From: an uncultured Collinsella sp.
GTDB taxonomy: Bacteria; Actinomycetota; Coriobacteriia; Coriobacteriales; Coriobacteriaceae
Direction of reading: 5' to 3'
Length of the DNA: 64,000 nucleotides
Assembly (NCBI GenBank): GCA_900759565.1
Contig: CAAEVV010000039.1
Span: 47,523 to 111,522 of the forward strand
The notes under the pieces are model-generated. The model did not search any database. It was not told the DNA's origin and saw only the letters and a program-made list of their open reading frames with translations. A program made the position numbers and the translations under genes. Below, piece after piece: positions 44,522-52,753 of this stretch. Position 1 is the stretch's first letter. The number at the start of each line of letters is the position of its first letter.

Positions 44522-45283
44522 CTATTTGCCGTTGGACACGACCGTCTGGCCCTCGACACCGTTAAACCCAAACAGCATGTCGAGCGCCTGGATGTACCAC
44601 GGCGCGTCCTTACCGACGTCTTCGATTTCCTTGGCAACTTCGCTGGCCTTCTTGGCGTTCGACGACTTCCTGCTCGAAGACGAATCCGAATCGTCGTCCA
44701 GGCCCTGCACTTCAATTCTCTTCTCGCCGGGCATCACCAGGCCCAAGTCCTCGGATGCCGCGTCCTTGATACCCTCCTCCGAGAGCAGCTTGTCGACGCT
44801 TTTCTGCAGCTCGTCGTTGTACTGCTGGCGAATCTCGACCTGCTTGGCCAAGATATCGCTCGAGCGTTTGGCAACGTAGAGGTCGCGCATGGGAAAGTAC
44901 AGGCTCACGAGCACCAGGGCGACGACAATACCGATAAACAGCCCTCGCTGAGGACCGTGGGTAAAGTCGTAAATTGCCTTGACCGCTGCGTTGTCGTTGG
45001 CGTAGTGCATAAAGTCCGAGCCGGAAAGACGGCTTGAGGGACGGCGCGGCTTGTCGGACGCCTGGGTCGAAGGGCGCGACGCATGCTTGGAACGCGATGG
45101 GCGCACCGGACTATCCGAGGAACTATTTGGCTGAGCATTGGGATGCGAAGTCGCCGGCGAGCTATACCTGGAGCGATCAGCACCAGCATAACCAGACCCG
45201 CCAAGCTGTGCGGTACGCGCACGACGAGGCGACGGCTCACGCGAACCGGCGGAATAGTACCTGTTGTCGTAAATCTGATCCAT
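44522..45283 (-). CDS. Septum formation initiator (DivIC/FtsB-like)
   Basis: 253 residues. An N-terminal basic, Ser/Pro-rich disordered part (about 1-115), a membrane helix (GLFIGIVVALVLVSLYFP) and a coiled coil (LAKQVEIRQQYNDELQKSVDKLL), as in DivIC/FtsB. ATG 45283 is used; longer N-termini have poor support. It lies between eno and ppx, the usual actinobacterial context, but the DUF501 gene often between it and ppx is absent. Confidence 0.87.
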   Translation of the reverse strand: MDQIYDNRYYSAGSREPSPRRARTAQLGGSGYAGADRSRYSSPATSHPNAQPNSSSDSPVRPSRSKHASRPSTQASDKPRRPSSRLSGSDFMHYANDNAAVKAIYDFTHGPQRGLFIGIVVALVLVSLYFPMRDLYVAKRSSDILAKQVEIRQQYNDELQKSVDKLLSEEGIKDAASEDLGLVMPGEKRIEVQGLDDDSDSSSSRKSSNAKKASEVAKEIEDVGKDAPWYIQALDMLFGFNGVEGQTVVSNGK

Positions 45284-45374
45284 GTGCGCCTTGTGCGGTT
45301 GAGGTTTGTTTGCGCTAAGTCCTTTAGTTATAGCACGAGCGCCCGCGCCGCCTTCGCCAGCCTTTGCTCGACAT

Positions 45375-45407
45375 AAAAAAGGCGCTGAGCCGTATGGCCC
45401 AGCGCCC
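45375..45407 (-). terminator. Intrinsic terminator of eno
   Basis: GGGCGCTGGGCC with GGCTCAGCGCC (one mismatch), then six U on the minus strand, 72 bp after the eno stop and before the DivIC gene. Confidence 0.88.
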
Positions 45408-45478
45408 ATAGTTCTTTGCGGCATCCAGCCAAGGCGGGGAGGAACCGAGTCAGCCTCCCCCTCGCCAAATTCGCCCGT

Positions 45479-46768
45479 TTAGCGAATGTTGTAGAACGCG
45501 GCCTTACCGGCGTAGCGCGCGCTGCCCTCGAGCTCGTCCTCGATGCGGATGAGCTGGTTGTACTTGGCAATACGGTCGCTGCGGCACGGGGCGCCCGACT
45601 TAATCTGGCCGGCATTGACGCCCACGACCAGGTCGGCGATCGTGGAATCCTCGGTCTCGCCGGAGCGGTGACTCACGATGCAGGCGTAGCCGGCCTCCTT
45701 GGCGGTCTCGATGGCCTCGAGCGACTCGGTGAGCGTACCGATCTGGTTGACCTTGACCAGAATCGCGTTGGCAGCGCCCAGTTCGATGCCCTTCTTGAGG
45801 CGCTCGGTGTTGGTAACGAACAGGTCGTCGCCCACCAGCTGCACCTTGTTGCCGATGCGACGGGTCAGCTCGACCCAGCCATCCCAGTCCTCCTCGGCCA
45901 TGCCGTCCTCGATGGAGATGATGGGATAGGTGTCGACGAGCTTCTCCCAGTAATCGACCATCTGGGCGCTCGTGTACTCAACACCCTCGCCCTTGAGCTC
46001 GTACATACCGGTCTCGGCGTTGTAGAACTCGGTCGAGGCCGGATCCATGGCGTACATGAAGTCGACGCCGGGCTTAAAGCCAGCCTTCTCGACGGCCTTG
46101 GTAATGTACTCGAACGGCTCGGCATTGGTCTTGAGGTTGGGCGCGAAGCCGCCCTCGTCGCCCACGCCGCCGCCAAGGCCGGCCTCGTGCAGCACGCCCT
46201 TGAGGGTGTGGTAGACCTCGGCGCACCAGCGCAGGCCCTCGGCAAAGCTCGGAGCACCCACGGGCATGATCATGAACTCCTGGAAGTCAACGTTGTTGTC
46301 GGCATGCATGCCACCGTTGAGGATGTTCATCATGGGCGTGGGCAGCAGGTGAGCGTTGACGCCGCCCAGGTACTGGTACAGCGAAAGACCCGCCGACTCT
46401 GCCGCAGCGCGGGCAACGGCCAGCGACACGCCCAAGATGGCGTTAGCGCCGAGCTTGGTCTTGTTGGGCGTACCGTCGGCGGCGATCAGCGCGGCATCGA
46501 CGGCACGCTGGTCGAAGGCATCGAGGCCCACGACGGCATCGGCGCACTCGTTGTTGACGTGCTCGACGGCCTGCGAGACGCCCTTGCCCAGATAGCGACC
46601 TTTGTCGCCGTCGCGCAACTCGCATGCCTCAAAGGCGCCGGTCGAAGCGCCCGAAGGCACCATCGCGCGACCGAAGCTGCCGTCCTCGAGCACGACCTCG
46701 ACCTCTACGGTGGGGTTGCCGCGGCTGTCGAGCACCTCGCGACCGTAGACATCCAAAATGTCACTCAT
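45479..46768 (-). CDS. eno: Enolase
   Basis: 2-phosphoglycerate to phosphoenolpyruvate. 429 residues. Motifs include SGASTGAFEACELRDGD, DVYGREVLDSRGNPTVEVEV (N-term), GVGDEGGFAPNL, the metal-binding SIEDGMAEEDWDGW, LVGDDLFVTN, and SHRSGETED, which give the active-site Lys/His. Expression from its own promoter, not identified in the 370-bp gap. Confidence 0.97.
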   Translation of the reverse strand: MSDILDVYGREVLDSRGNPTVEVEVVLEDGSFGRAMVPSGASTGAFEACELRDGDKGRYLGKGVSQAVEHVNNECADAVVGLDAFDQRAVDAALIAADGTPNKTKLGANAILGVSLAVARAAAESAGLSLYQYLGGVNAHLLPTPMMNILNGGMHADNNVDFQEFMIMPVGAPSFAEGLRWCAEVYHTLKGVLHEAGLGGGVGDEGGFAPNLKTNAEPFEYITKAVEKAGFKPGVDFMYAMDPASTEFYNAETGMYELKGEGVEYTSAQMVDYWEKLVDTYPIISIEDGMAEEDWDGWVELTRRIGNKVQLVGDDLFVTNTERLKKGIELGAANAILVKVNQIGTLTESLEAIETAKEAGYACIVSHRSGETEDSTIADLVVGVNAGQIKSGAPCRSDRIAKYNQLIRIEDELEGSARYAGKAAFYNIR

Positions 46769-47140
46769 GTTGTCTCCCTCTCACTTGGAAACGGTTGATG
46801 CAAGCGACTGGCCGACTGTGCACCATTGGTGCGCCTCCGTAAGTTAGCCATGTCGCACTTTTTGCATTATGCCCTAAGTTAGCCGAGGGATACATATGAA
46901 TTGGAGAAATCATTCTTTGGGGTGCTTGTTTTTGCACCGAGCATTCATCTCTAGAGGTCGCCCCCCCATTAAATTCTTCTATCGGCATACCGTCTTTACC
47001 TGGCTTGCGAATGAAAGAGCCAATAATGTGCTTTTACATCGTTCAAAGTTCTGGATATCGTGCAATTCTAAGGGTCTGAAGTTCTGGATATCGTGCATAA
47101 TCAGGTTATAAAAGTTCTGGATATCGTGTACGAGGTAGCC
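46769..47140. other. AT-rich intergenic region with short repeats
   Basis: The 372-bp gap between eno and the ATPase is AT-rich. It has a GCACCA/TGGTGC hairpin (about 46820-46832), two TAAGTTAGCC copies (46840-46849, 46875-46884, 35 bp apart) and the 33-bp-spaced repeats at 47046-47128. No coding sequence is supported. Confidence 0.7.
47046..47128. repeat. Three direct repeats spaced 33 bp
   Basis: AAGTTCTGGATATCGTG occurs at 47046-47062, 47079-47095 and 47112-47128, exactly 33 bp apart. It contains the palindrome GATATC. It ends 12 bp before the ATPase start. Three copies with short spacers do not make a CRISPR. Confidence 0.88.
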
Positions 47141-48508
47141 ATGCTTAAACGAAAAGCCTATGACAAACTACTAAAATGGAAGCATGAAAGCGCTGGTAAA
47201 ACAGCACTTCTTATTGAAGGAGCCCGCCGCGTCGGCAAGAGCACGCTTGCCCGCACGTTTGGAGAAACCGAATACAAGTCCTGCCTTGTCATTGATTTCT
47301 TTCAAGCACCTGCCGAAGTTAAGCAATATTTTGAGGACTATCGCACTGACTTCGACTCGCTCTTCCTCTATCTCTCGGTTTTCTATAACGTCAAACTCTA
47401 TGAACACGAGACGCTTATCGTCTTTGACGAGGTCCAGATGTACCCGCAAGCACGCGGACTCATCAAGTATCTCGTTGCAGACGGACGTTACGACTACATC
47501 GAAACTGGATCCCTGCTCAGCATCAAGCAGAACATTAAAGATATCGTCATCCCATCCGAGGAAGAGTCTCTGGAACTTGAGCCCCTCGACTTTGAGGAGT
47601 TTCTTTGGGGCATGGACGAAAAGGGGCTGGCCGATCTCATTCGCATGAGTTTTAACAAGATGAAGCCGCTCCCCGATGCCCTACATCGCAGAGCGCTCTC
47701 CCTTATGCGCGAATACATGCTTGTAGGCGGCATGCCTGAGCCGGTATCCATCTATGTTGAACAGCGCGCTTTTGCGCCCGTCGACGCTTCGAAGCGCCGA
47801 ATCGTTCAGCTCTATCGCAACGATATCTCTCGTTTTGCAACCGGTTACGAATTCAAAGTCGTCTCCGTACTCGATGGCATCCCGGGTCAGCTCTCTAGGC
47901 ACGAAAAACGATTCAAGCTTTCCTCACTTGATAAAAACGCACGCATGCGCACCTACGAAGAAGCCTTCTTTTGGCTGGCAGACGCGCGAATTGCCAATAT
48001 CTGCTATGCCGCAAGCGAACCGAGCGTGGGCCTTTCACTCAGCATGGAGCAAACGGCCCTCAAGTGCTACATGGCAGACACCGGCCTGCTTGTAACGCTT
48101 GCCTTCTCTGACAACAACGATACCGATGAAGACGTTTACAGGGCCGTGCTTCGCGGCGACATCGGATTGAACGAAGGAATGCTTACCGAAAACTACGTTG
48201 CCCAATCTCTAAAGGCCAATGGACACAGGCTCTTCTTTTATTCCCAAAGCGGAAAGAAGGAGGGGGAGGAGCGCATGGAAATCGACTTCCTCGTTACCCG
48301 ACCCTATGTCAATGCCGCCGGAAAGCCGCGCATCAGCCCCGTCGAAGTTAAGTCGCCACGCAGATACGGAACCATCTCCCTCGACCGATTCCGCGCGCGC
48401 TTTAACAAGAAGATTGGGATGGCTTACGTGTTGCACCCTAAACAACTCGAGTGGGATGCCGAAGCGCAGCTGGCACATCTTCCGTTGTATATGGCTTTTT
48501 GCTTGTAG
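47141..48508 (+). CDS. AAA ATPase with DUF4143 domain
   Basis: 455 residues. P-loop GARRVGKST near 27-35, Walker B LIVFDEVQMYPQA, arginine-rich middle, then the DUF4143 C-terminal domain with the VEVKSPRRYG segment that resembles nuclease-type fold. These ATPases are often single genes acquired sideways; function unknown (proposed defence or gene-transfer roles are not proven). The base composition is more AT than neighbours. ATG 47141 has GAGGTAG upstream. The 33-bp repeats precede it directly. Confidence 0.88.
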   Translation: MLKRKAYDKLLKWKHESAGKTALLIEGARRVGKSTLARTFGETEYKSCLVIDFFQAPAEVKQYFEDYRTDFDSLFLYLSVFYNVKLYEHETLIVFDEVQMYPQARGLIKYLVADGRYDYIETGSLLSIKQNIKDIVIPSEEESLELEPLDFEEFLWGMDEKGLADLIRMSFNKMKPLPDALHRRALSLMREYMLVGGMPEPVSIYVEQRAFAPVDASKRRIVQLYRNDISRFATGYEFKVVSVLDGIPGQLSRHEKRFKLSSLDKNARMRTYEEAFFWLADARIANICYAASEPSVGLSLSMEQTALKCYMADTGLLVTLAFSDNNDTDEDVYRAVLRGDIGLNEGMLTENYVAQSLKANGHRLFFYSQSGKKEGEERMEIDFLVTRPYVNAAGKPRISPVEVKSPRRYGTISLDRFRARFNKKIGMAYVLHPKQLEWDAEAQLAHLPLYMAFCL

Positions 48509-48547
48509 AGACCTCTCTACGAATGGATGCCGTGAGAGACGCAGGCC

Positions 48548-49408
48548 TCACTCGCTTGCTTTTGCTTGGTCCCACAGGTCGTTGAGTTGAGCGGTTGAGC
48601 AGGCGGCGAGGTCATCGCCCGCCTCGTGCACGGCGGCCTCCATCGCAGCCCAACGATGGCGGAACTTGGCCGTGCTGGCGCGAAGGGCGCTCTCGGCGTC
48701 AATCCCCTCTTTGCGCGCAACGTTGACTAGGGCAAAGAGCAGGTCGCCAAACTCCATTTCGCGCTCGGGCGAGCCGGGCTCCTCGGCCTCAAACTCGGCA
48801 CGCTCCTCTGCTACCTCGTCCCACACATCCTGGACCGTCTCCCATTCAAAGCCCACGGCAGCCGCCTTGCGCGACACCTTCTGCGCCTGCATCAGCGCCG
48901 GCAGATGCGTGGGCACGCCGTCGAGCAGGCCCTCGGGCGCAGCCTCGCCTGCTGCCACGGCCTTGTCCTTGGCAGCCTTCTCGGCAAGCTTAACCTCGTC
49001 CCAGATCTTGAGCACCTCGTCGGAGTTATCGGCGTCCGCATCGCCAAACACGTGCGGATGACGGCGAATGAGCTTGGCGTCGATATCGCGCGCCACATCG
49101 GCCAGCGTAAACTCACCGGCGTCCGCCGCAATCTGCGCATGCAGCACCACCTGCATGAGCACGTCGCCCAGCTCCTCGCGCAGATGCGCGGCATCATCGG
49201 CCTCGATGCAATCGAGCGCCTCGTAGGCTTCCTCAATCATGTTCTTGCCGATGCTCTGATGCGTCTGTTCGCGGTCCCACGGGCAGCCGTCGGGCTGACG
49301 CAGGCGCCAAATGGTCTGCACCAGATGCTGCAGCTCGGCCGATGCATCCACCAGCGTGGACAGATCGCGCGAGCCCTCGGCATTTTGCTGAGCCATGTGC
49401 TGCGCCAT
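48548..49408 (-). CDS. mazG: Nucleoside triphosphate pyrophosphohydrolase MazG
   Basis: Hydrolyses (d)NTPs to monophosphates. 286 residues with two MazG repeats; catalytic EEAYEALDCIEADD and LREELGDVLMQVVLHA segments, then a second copy ERAEFEAEEPGSPEREMEFG. AAGGAGGAGG-like RBS in the yfcE end. It follows the phosphoesterase gene by 2 bp. Confidence 0.94.
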   Translation of the reverse strand: MAQHMAQQNAEGSRDLSTLVDASAELQHLVQTIWRLRQPDGCPWDREQTHQSIGKNMIEEAYEALDCIEADDAAHLREELGDVLMQVVLHAQIAADAGEFTLADVARDIDAKLIRRHPHVFGDADADNSDEVLKIWDEVKLAEKAAKDKAVAAGEAAPEGLLDGVPTHLPALMQAQKVSRKAAAVGFEWETVQDVWDEVAEERAEFEAEEPGSPEREMEFGDLLFALVNVARKEGIDAESALRASTAKFRHRWAAMEAAVHEAGDDLAACSTAQLNDLWDQAKASE

Positions 49409-49410
49409 GG

Positions 49411-49959
49411 TTAGTCCTCCTCCATGATCACGTGGCGGAACGCGCCGCCCTCGTAGATGCCGTAGCTGTGCGAGCCGTCCTTGGGAATACTCACGCTGCC
49501 GGGGTTGAAGAGCCGCAGGCCCGGGTGCGCGGCGCTCTCCTCGTTGACCTTGATGTGCGTGTGGCCGTAGACGAGCGCGGAGCCCTCGGGCAGCGCGGGC
49601 GCGTGGTCGACGCTGTTGTGCATGCCGGCGCCAAAGACGTGGCCGTGCGTCAGGAACAGCTCGCGACCGGTCTCGTCGAACAGCGTGGCGTAGTCGGCCA
49701 TGAGGGGGAAGTCGAGGACCATCTGGTCGACCTCGGCATCGCAGTTGCCGCGGACGGCGATGATGCGGTCGGCCAGGGCGTTGAGCAGCGGGATTACGCG
49801 CTTGGGGGCGTAGTCGCGCGGCAGGTCGTTGCGCGGACCGTGATAGAGCAGGTCGCCCAGCAGGACGATGCGGTCGGGCTGCTCGGACTCGATGGCGGCG
49901 ACCAGGCGCTCAGTCCAATATGCCGAACCGTGGATGTCGGAAGCGATAAGGTATTTCAT
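49411..49959 (-). CDS. YfcE-type phosphodiesterase
   Basis: 182 residues; SDIHGSAYW, LGDLLYHGPRN, GNCDAEVD, LTHGHVFG and YGHTHI motifs with the metal ligands D, H, N, H, H. YfcE hydrolyses artificial phosphodiesters; the natural substrate is not known. ATG 49959 has AAAGGA upstream. Forms an operon with mazG, and probably the LarC2 gene upstream. Confidence 0.9.
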   Translation of the reverse strand: MKYLIASDIHGSAYWTERLVAAIESEQPDRIVLLGDLLYHGPRNDLPRDYAPKRVIPLLNALADRIIAVRGNCDAEVDQMVLDFPLMADYATLFDETGRELFLTHGHVFGAGMHNSVDHAPALPEGSALVYGHTHIKVNEESAAHPGLRLFNPGSVSIPKDGSHSYGIYEGGAFRHVIMEED

Positions 49960-50017
49960 GGGGAGTTCCTTTCGGATGGGGTTGATGTGGCCGGGCGCGG
50001 CGCGTCGCTCGGCCGTG

Positions 50018-50503
50018 TTACTCAAATCGCAGTGCCACGGCTTGTGCCGCCTGCATCACGCGCTGGAGCGGCACGTTATGCTCGCGAGCGAGGCGGGAGC
50101 AGTCTTCGTACTCGGGCGCCGCACGCTCACTACCGTCGGGCAGGGTCGCCACCTTGACGGACACCTCGCCCCATGGCGTTGTTACGCGCTCAAAGCGGCG
50201 TGGTAGGCAAACGCGCTCCATAACCTGGCGGCGGATGCCATTGGTCGTGGTTTCCAAAAAGATAATCGTCTGTAGGCGCTCGATATCCTCGTGGGTACAG
50301 ATTACCTGCAGCTGCCAGCCGGGACGGCCCTTCTTGCAATAGAGGGGCAGCCAGTGCACCTCGCGCGCACCGGCCTCGCGCAGGCGGTCGGCGGCGTAGG
50401 CGAGCACCTCGGGCGACGCGTCGTCGATATCGCATTCCAGCTTGACGATGGTCTCGGGCGCATCGGTCTCGCGGGACAGCGGAGATTTGCTATCGCATGG
50501 CAT
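50018..50503 (-). CDS. LarC C-terminal-domain protein (DUF111)
   Basis: 161 residues matching only the C-terminal half of LarC, the CTP-dependent nickel-insertion enzyme for the nickel-pincer cofactor: ECDIDDASPEVLAYAADRL, YCKKGRPGWQLQVI, ETTTNGIRR and PEYEDCSRLA. No LarC N-terminal half or LarB/LarE is near. In some bacteria LarC is made by a programmed frameshift, but the upstream DNA here is opposite-strand and not coding for LarC1. ATG 50503 has AAAGGAG upstream. Confidence 0.85.
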   Translation of the reverse strand: MPCDSKSPLSRETDAPETIVKLECDIDDASPEVLAYAADRLREAGAREVHWLPLYCKKGRPGWQLQVICTHEDIERLQTIIFLETTTNGIRRQVMERVCLPRRFERVTTPWGEVSVKVATLPDGSERAAPEYEDCSRLAREHNVPLQRVMQAAQAVALRFE

Positions 50504-50696
50504 ACGGTCCGGCTCCTTTCCGCACGGGCTCGTTTTGTTCATTCAAACGCTAGCACATCGCGGGCGGCGTGGATGTGGCGGAGCGCGATGAGCGCGATTT
50601 TCCCTGTCCGCAAGAAACCGACACCCCGGCGCGCTCGTCGCATCGAGAGCCGCGCCGCTACAATGGAGCGAATTCGCCTGACGCAAAGGAGCTGCC

Positions 50697-51608
50697 ATGT
50701 CTGCTTGCCCGCTGGTCGATTGCCATACCCACACCTCGTTTTCGGACGGGCACGCCTCGTTTGAGGACAACGTTCGCGCCGCTGCTGCGGCCGGGTGCCA
50801 CGTCATGGTCTCGACTGACCACCTCACCCTACCCGCCAGCATGGACGCCAACTGCGAAGTGCAGGTTGTCGAGGGCGACCTGCCGGCACATCGCCTGGCC
50901 TTTGAGGACGCCCGCAAGCTTGCCGCGCAGATTGCGCCGGAGCTCGAGCTTATCTATGGCTTTGAATGCGATTGGTACGAGGGCTGCGAGCCTTTGGTCG
51001 AGCGCTGGTCAGCGGGTGCCATAGTGCGCTTGGGCAGTGTGCACTGGACTGGCGATCCGGGCGATATCATGGCCGGTGCTGCGGGCACGGCGGGGACGGA
51101 GGACGTCGCTCGTCCCGATACGCCCGATTCGCTTTGTGGCTGGGTCGACGATGACACCGACCTGCATGTTTGGGAAAACCTGGGCGTACGCGGCGTGTGG
51201 GAGCGCTATGTCGATAACTGGTGCCGCGCCTGTGAAAGCCCGCTTAACTTTGATGTAATGGCCCACCCCGACCTGGTCATGCGCTTTTCGAAGGAAGGCT
51301 TTGCGCCCGACTTTGACCCCGCGCCATTCTGGGAGCAGATGGCAGAGTGTGCACACGACACGGGCCGCCGCGTTGAGGTCTCGACTGCCGCGCCGCGCAA
51401 GGGGCTCGACGACTACTACCCCGCGACCGGATTGCTGCGTTGCTTTGCCCATGCCGAGGTGCCCATTACCTTTGGTTCGGATGCGCACCGCGCCTGCGAT
51501 ATCTGCTGGAACATCCGCGAGGCCCAGGCCCACGCCTACGACTGTGGCTATCGAACCTTCGACATCCCCCACCTCACCGGAGAATGGGAGCCCACGCCCC
51601 TCGCCTAA
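50697..51608 (+). CDS. PHP-domain histidinol-phosphatase-like protein
   Basis: 303 residues. PHP metal motifs DCHTHTSFSDGH (5-16), STDHLTLP, FECDWY, VMAHPDLV and GSDAHRACD. Similar in layout to HisJ-type histidinol phosphatase, the step missing from the adjacent his operon. It reads toward that operon. AAGGAG lies 8 bp before the ATG. Other PHP phosphatases are possible. Confidence 0.75.
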   Translation: MSACPLVDCHTHTSFSDGHASFEDNVRAAAAAGCHVMVSTDHLTLPASMDANCEVQVVEGDLPAHRLAFEDARKLAAQIAPELELIYGFECDWYEGCEPLVERWSAGAIVRLGSVHWTGDPGDIMAGAAGTAGTEDVARPDTPDSLCGWVDDDTDLHVWENLGVRGVWERYVDNWCRACESPLNFDVMAHPDLVMRFSKEGFAPDFDPAPFWEQMAECAHDTGRRVEVSTAAPRKGLDDYYPATGLLRCFAHAEVPITFGSDAHRACDICWNIREAQAHAYDCGYRTFDIPHLTGEWEPTPLA

Positions 51609-51917
51609 GACTAGTCGTTGGGGACACTCTTCACAAATGACCCCTTGGGGACGGAGGAAAACAGGTCGTTTTGCTCACCACCGACGCCCGTGCAACACCA
51701 CCCGCCAAAAAGAACGCCCGTTTACTACGATGAACCGCAAACCTCCGACCATCGGCTTAATGTGGAAAATAAAACCGCAGGTAGAAGCGTTGACGATTTG
51801 CTCAAAATCGACGTGTGGTCAGCAGATCCAGTTTCATCGTAGTAATTGGGCATGCTATTTGGCAGCGCCGGCAAAGACTGTCCCAAACGACTAGTCGTTT
51901 AAGAACGTCCCCAATGA
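51609..51917. repeat. Repeat cluster with inverted F-type palindromes
   Basis: The left flank GACTAGTCGTTGGGGACAC (51609-51627) is inverted against the 33-bp palindrome ACTAGTCGTT...AATGACTAGT (51890-51922), which overlaps the hisE stop. A perfect 13-bp inverted repeat, TTACTACGATGAA (51722-51734) with 51832-51844, encloses a 123-bp unit with no ORF. It fills the gap between the PHP gene and hisE. Confidence 0.75.
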
Positions 51918-52235
51918 CTAGTGGCGGCGGGCGTTGAGTTCGCCGGCCAGTTCGTCGAGGGTGATGCCGTAGCGCTCAAGCGTCACGAGCAGGTGGTAGA
52001 CCAGGTCGCCGGCCTCGTAGCGAATGTGATCGTGGTCGTTATCCTTACAGGCCATGATGACCTCGCTCGCCTCCTCGGCAAGCTTCTTGAGCAGCTCGTC
52101 CTCGACGTCGGTCAACAGGCGAGCGGTGTAGCTCTCCTGCGGCGATGCGTCGCGACGACCATGAATCACCTCGGCCAACCCCGTCAGCGTCTCACCGATA
52201 TTTCCATCCTGAACATTCGCAGTGCGCACACCCAT
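51918..52235 (-). CDS. hisE: Phosphoribosyl-ATP pyrophosphatase
   Basis: Step 2 of histidine synthesis (PR-ATP to PR-AMP). 105 residues of the MazG-like HisE fold, with EDELLKKLAEEASEVIMACK. Separate from hisI here. It lies at the 3' end of the his operon. Its stop codon is inside an F-class palindrome. Confidence 0.93.
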   Translation of the reverse strand: MGVRTANVQDGNIGETLTGLAEVIHGRRDASPQESYTARLLTDVEDELLKKLAEEASEVIMACKDNDHDHIRYEAGDLVYHLLVTLERYGITLDELAGELNARRH

Positions 52236-52281
52236 GGTTCAATCCTTTCTGGTTGGCCAAGCGCTTAGTCGAGCGCCCGCC

Positions 52282-52611
52282 CTACGCGAGTTTCTTAAAG
52301 AAGCAGGTACGGTTGCCGGTGTGGCAGGCCGGACCCGGCGAGTCGACCTTGACCAGCAGCGTATCGCTATCGCAGTCGGCCCAGAGTTCCTTGACCTCCT
52401 GCATATTGCCGCTCGTCGCTCCCTTGTTCCAGAGCTCCTGGCGGCTACGGCTCCAAAACCACGTGGTGCCGGTCTTGAGCGTCAACCCCACCGACTCCTC
52501 GTTCATCCAGGCAACCATAAGCACCTCGCCGGTGTCATACTGCTGAACAACACAAGGAATCAGCCCCTTGGCGTCGTATGTAAGCTTTGAAGGATCGGTT
52601 ATCTCTTCCAT
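52282..52611 (-). CDS. hisI: Phosphoribosyl-AMP cyclohydrolase
   Basis: Step 3, zinc-dependent. 109 residues; LWADCDSDTLLVKVD and ACHTGNRTCFF carry the zinc cysteines. ATG 52611 preferred, with GGGAAGAG upstream; an in-frame reading to 52680 is not conserved. Between hisF and hisE; the gap to hisF has a palindromic IGR. Confidence 0.93.
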   Translation of the reverse strand: MEEITDPSKLTYDAKGLIPCVVQQYDTGEVLMVAWMNEESVGLTLKTGTTWFWSRSRQELWNKGATSGNMQEVKELWADCDSDTLLVKVDSPGPACHTGNRTCFFKKLA

Positions 52612-52619
52612 TTCTCTTC

Positions 52620-52745
52620 CCAAATTCAAACTTCGCAGGTCGGCGAGGGTTGTCCAGGTGCCCGAGATTACGAGCGACAAGCCCGACGACGCGTACTTAA
52701 GTACGCGAGGAGGGTTGGAGCCGAAAGGTCGGGTGCCTGGGCAAG
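52620..52745. repeat. hisF-hisI intergenic structured repeat
   Basis: The perfect 18-bp palindrome CGCGTACTTAAGTACGCG (52690-52707) is nested between CCAGGTGCCCGA (about 52654) and its near-complement TCGGGTGCCTGGG (about 52729). Contains no ORF. The element resembles an RNA with a stem and a cruciform arm. Confidence 0.7.
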
Positions 52746-52753
52746 CCGCAGCA

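Noticed and set aside
47046..47128. CRISPR array
   Set aside because: Only three 17-bp repeats with 16-bp spacers that are not unique long spacers and no cas genes.
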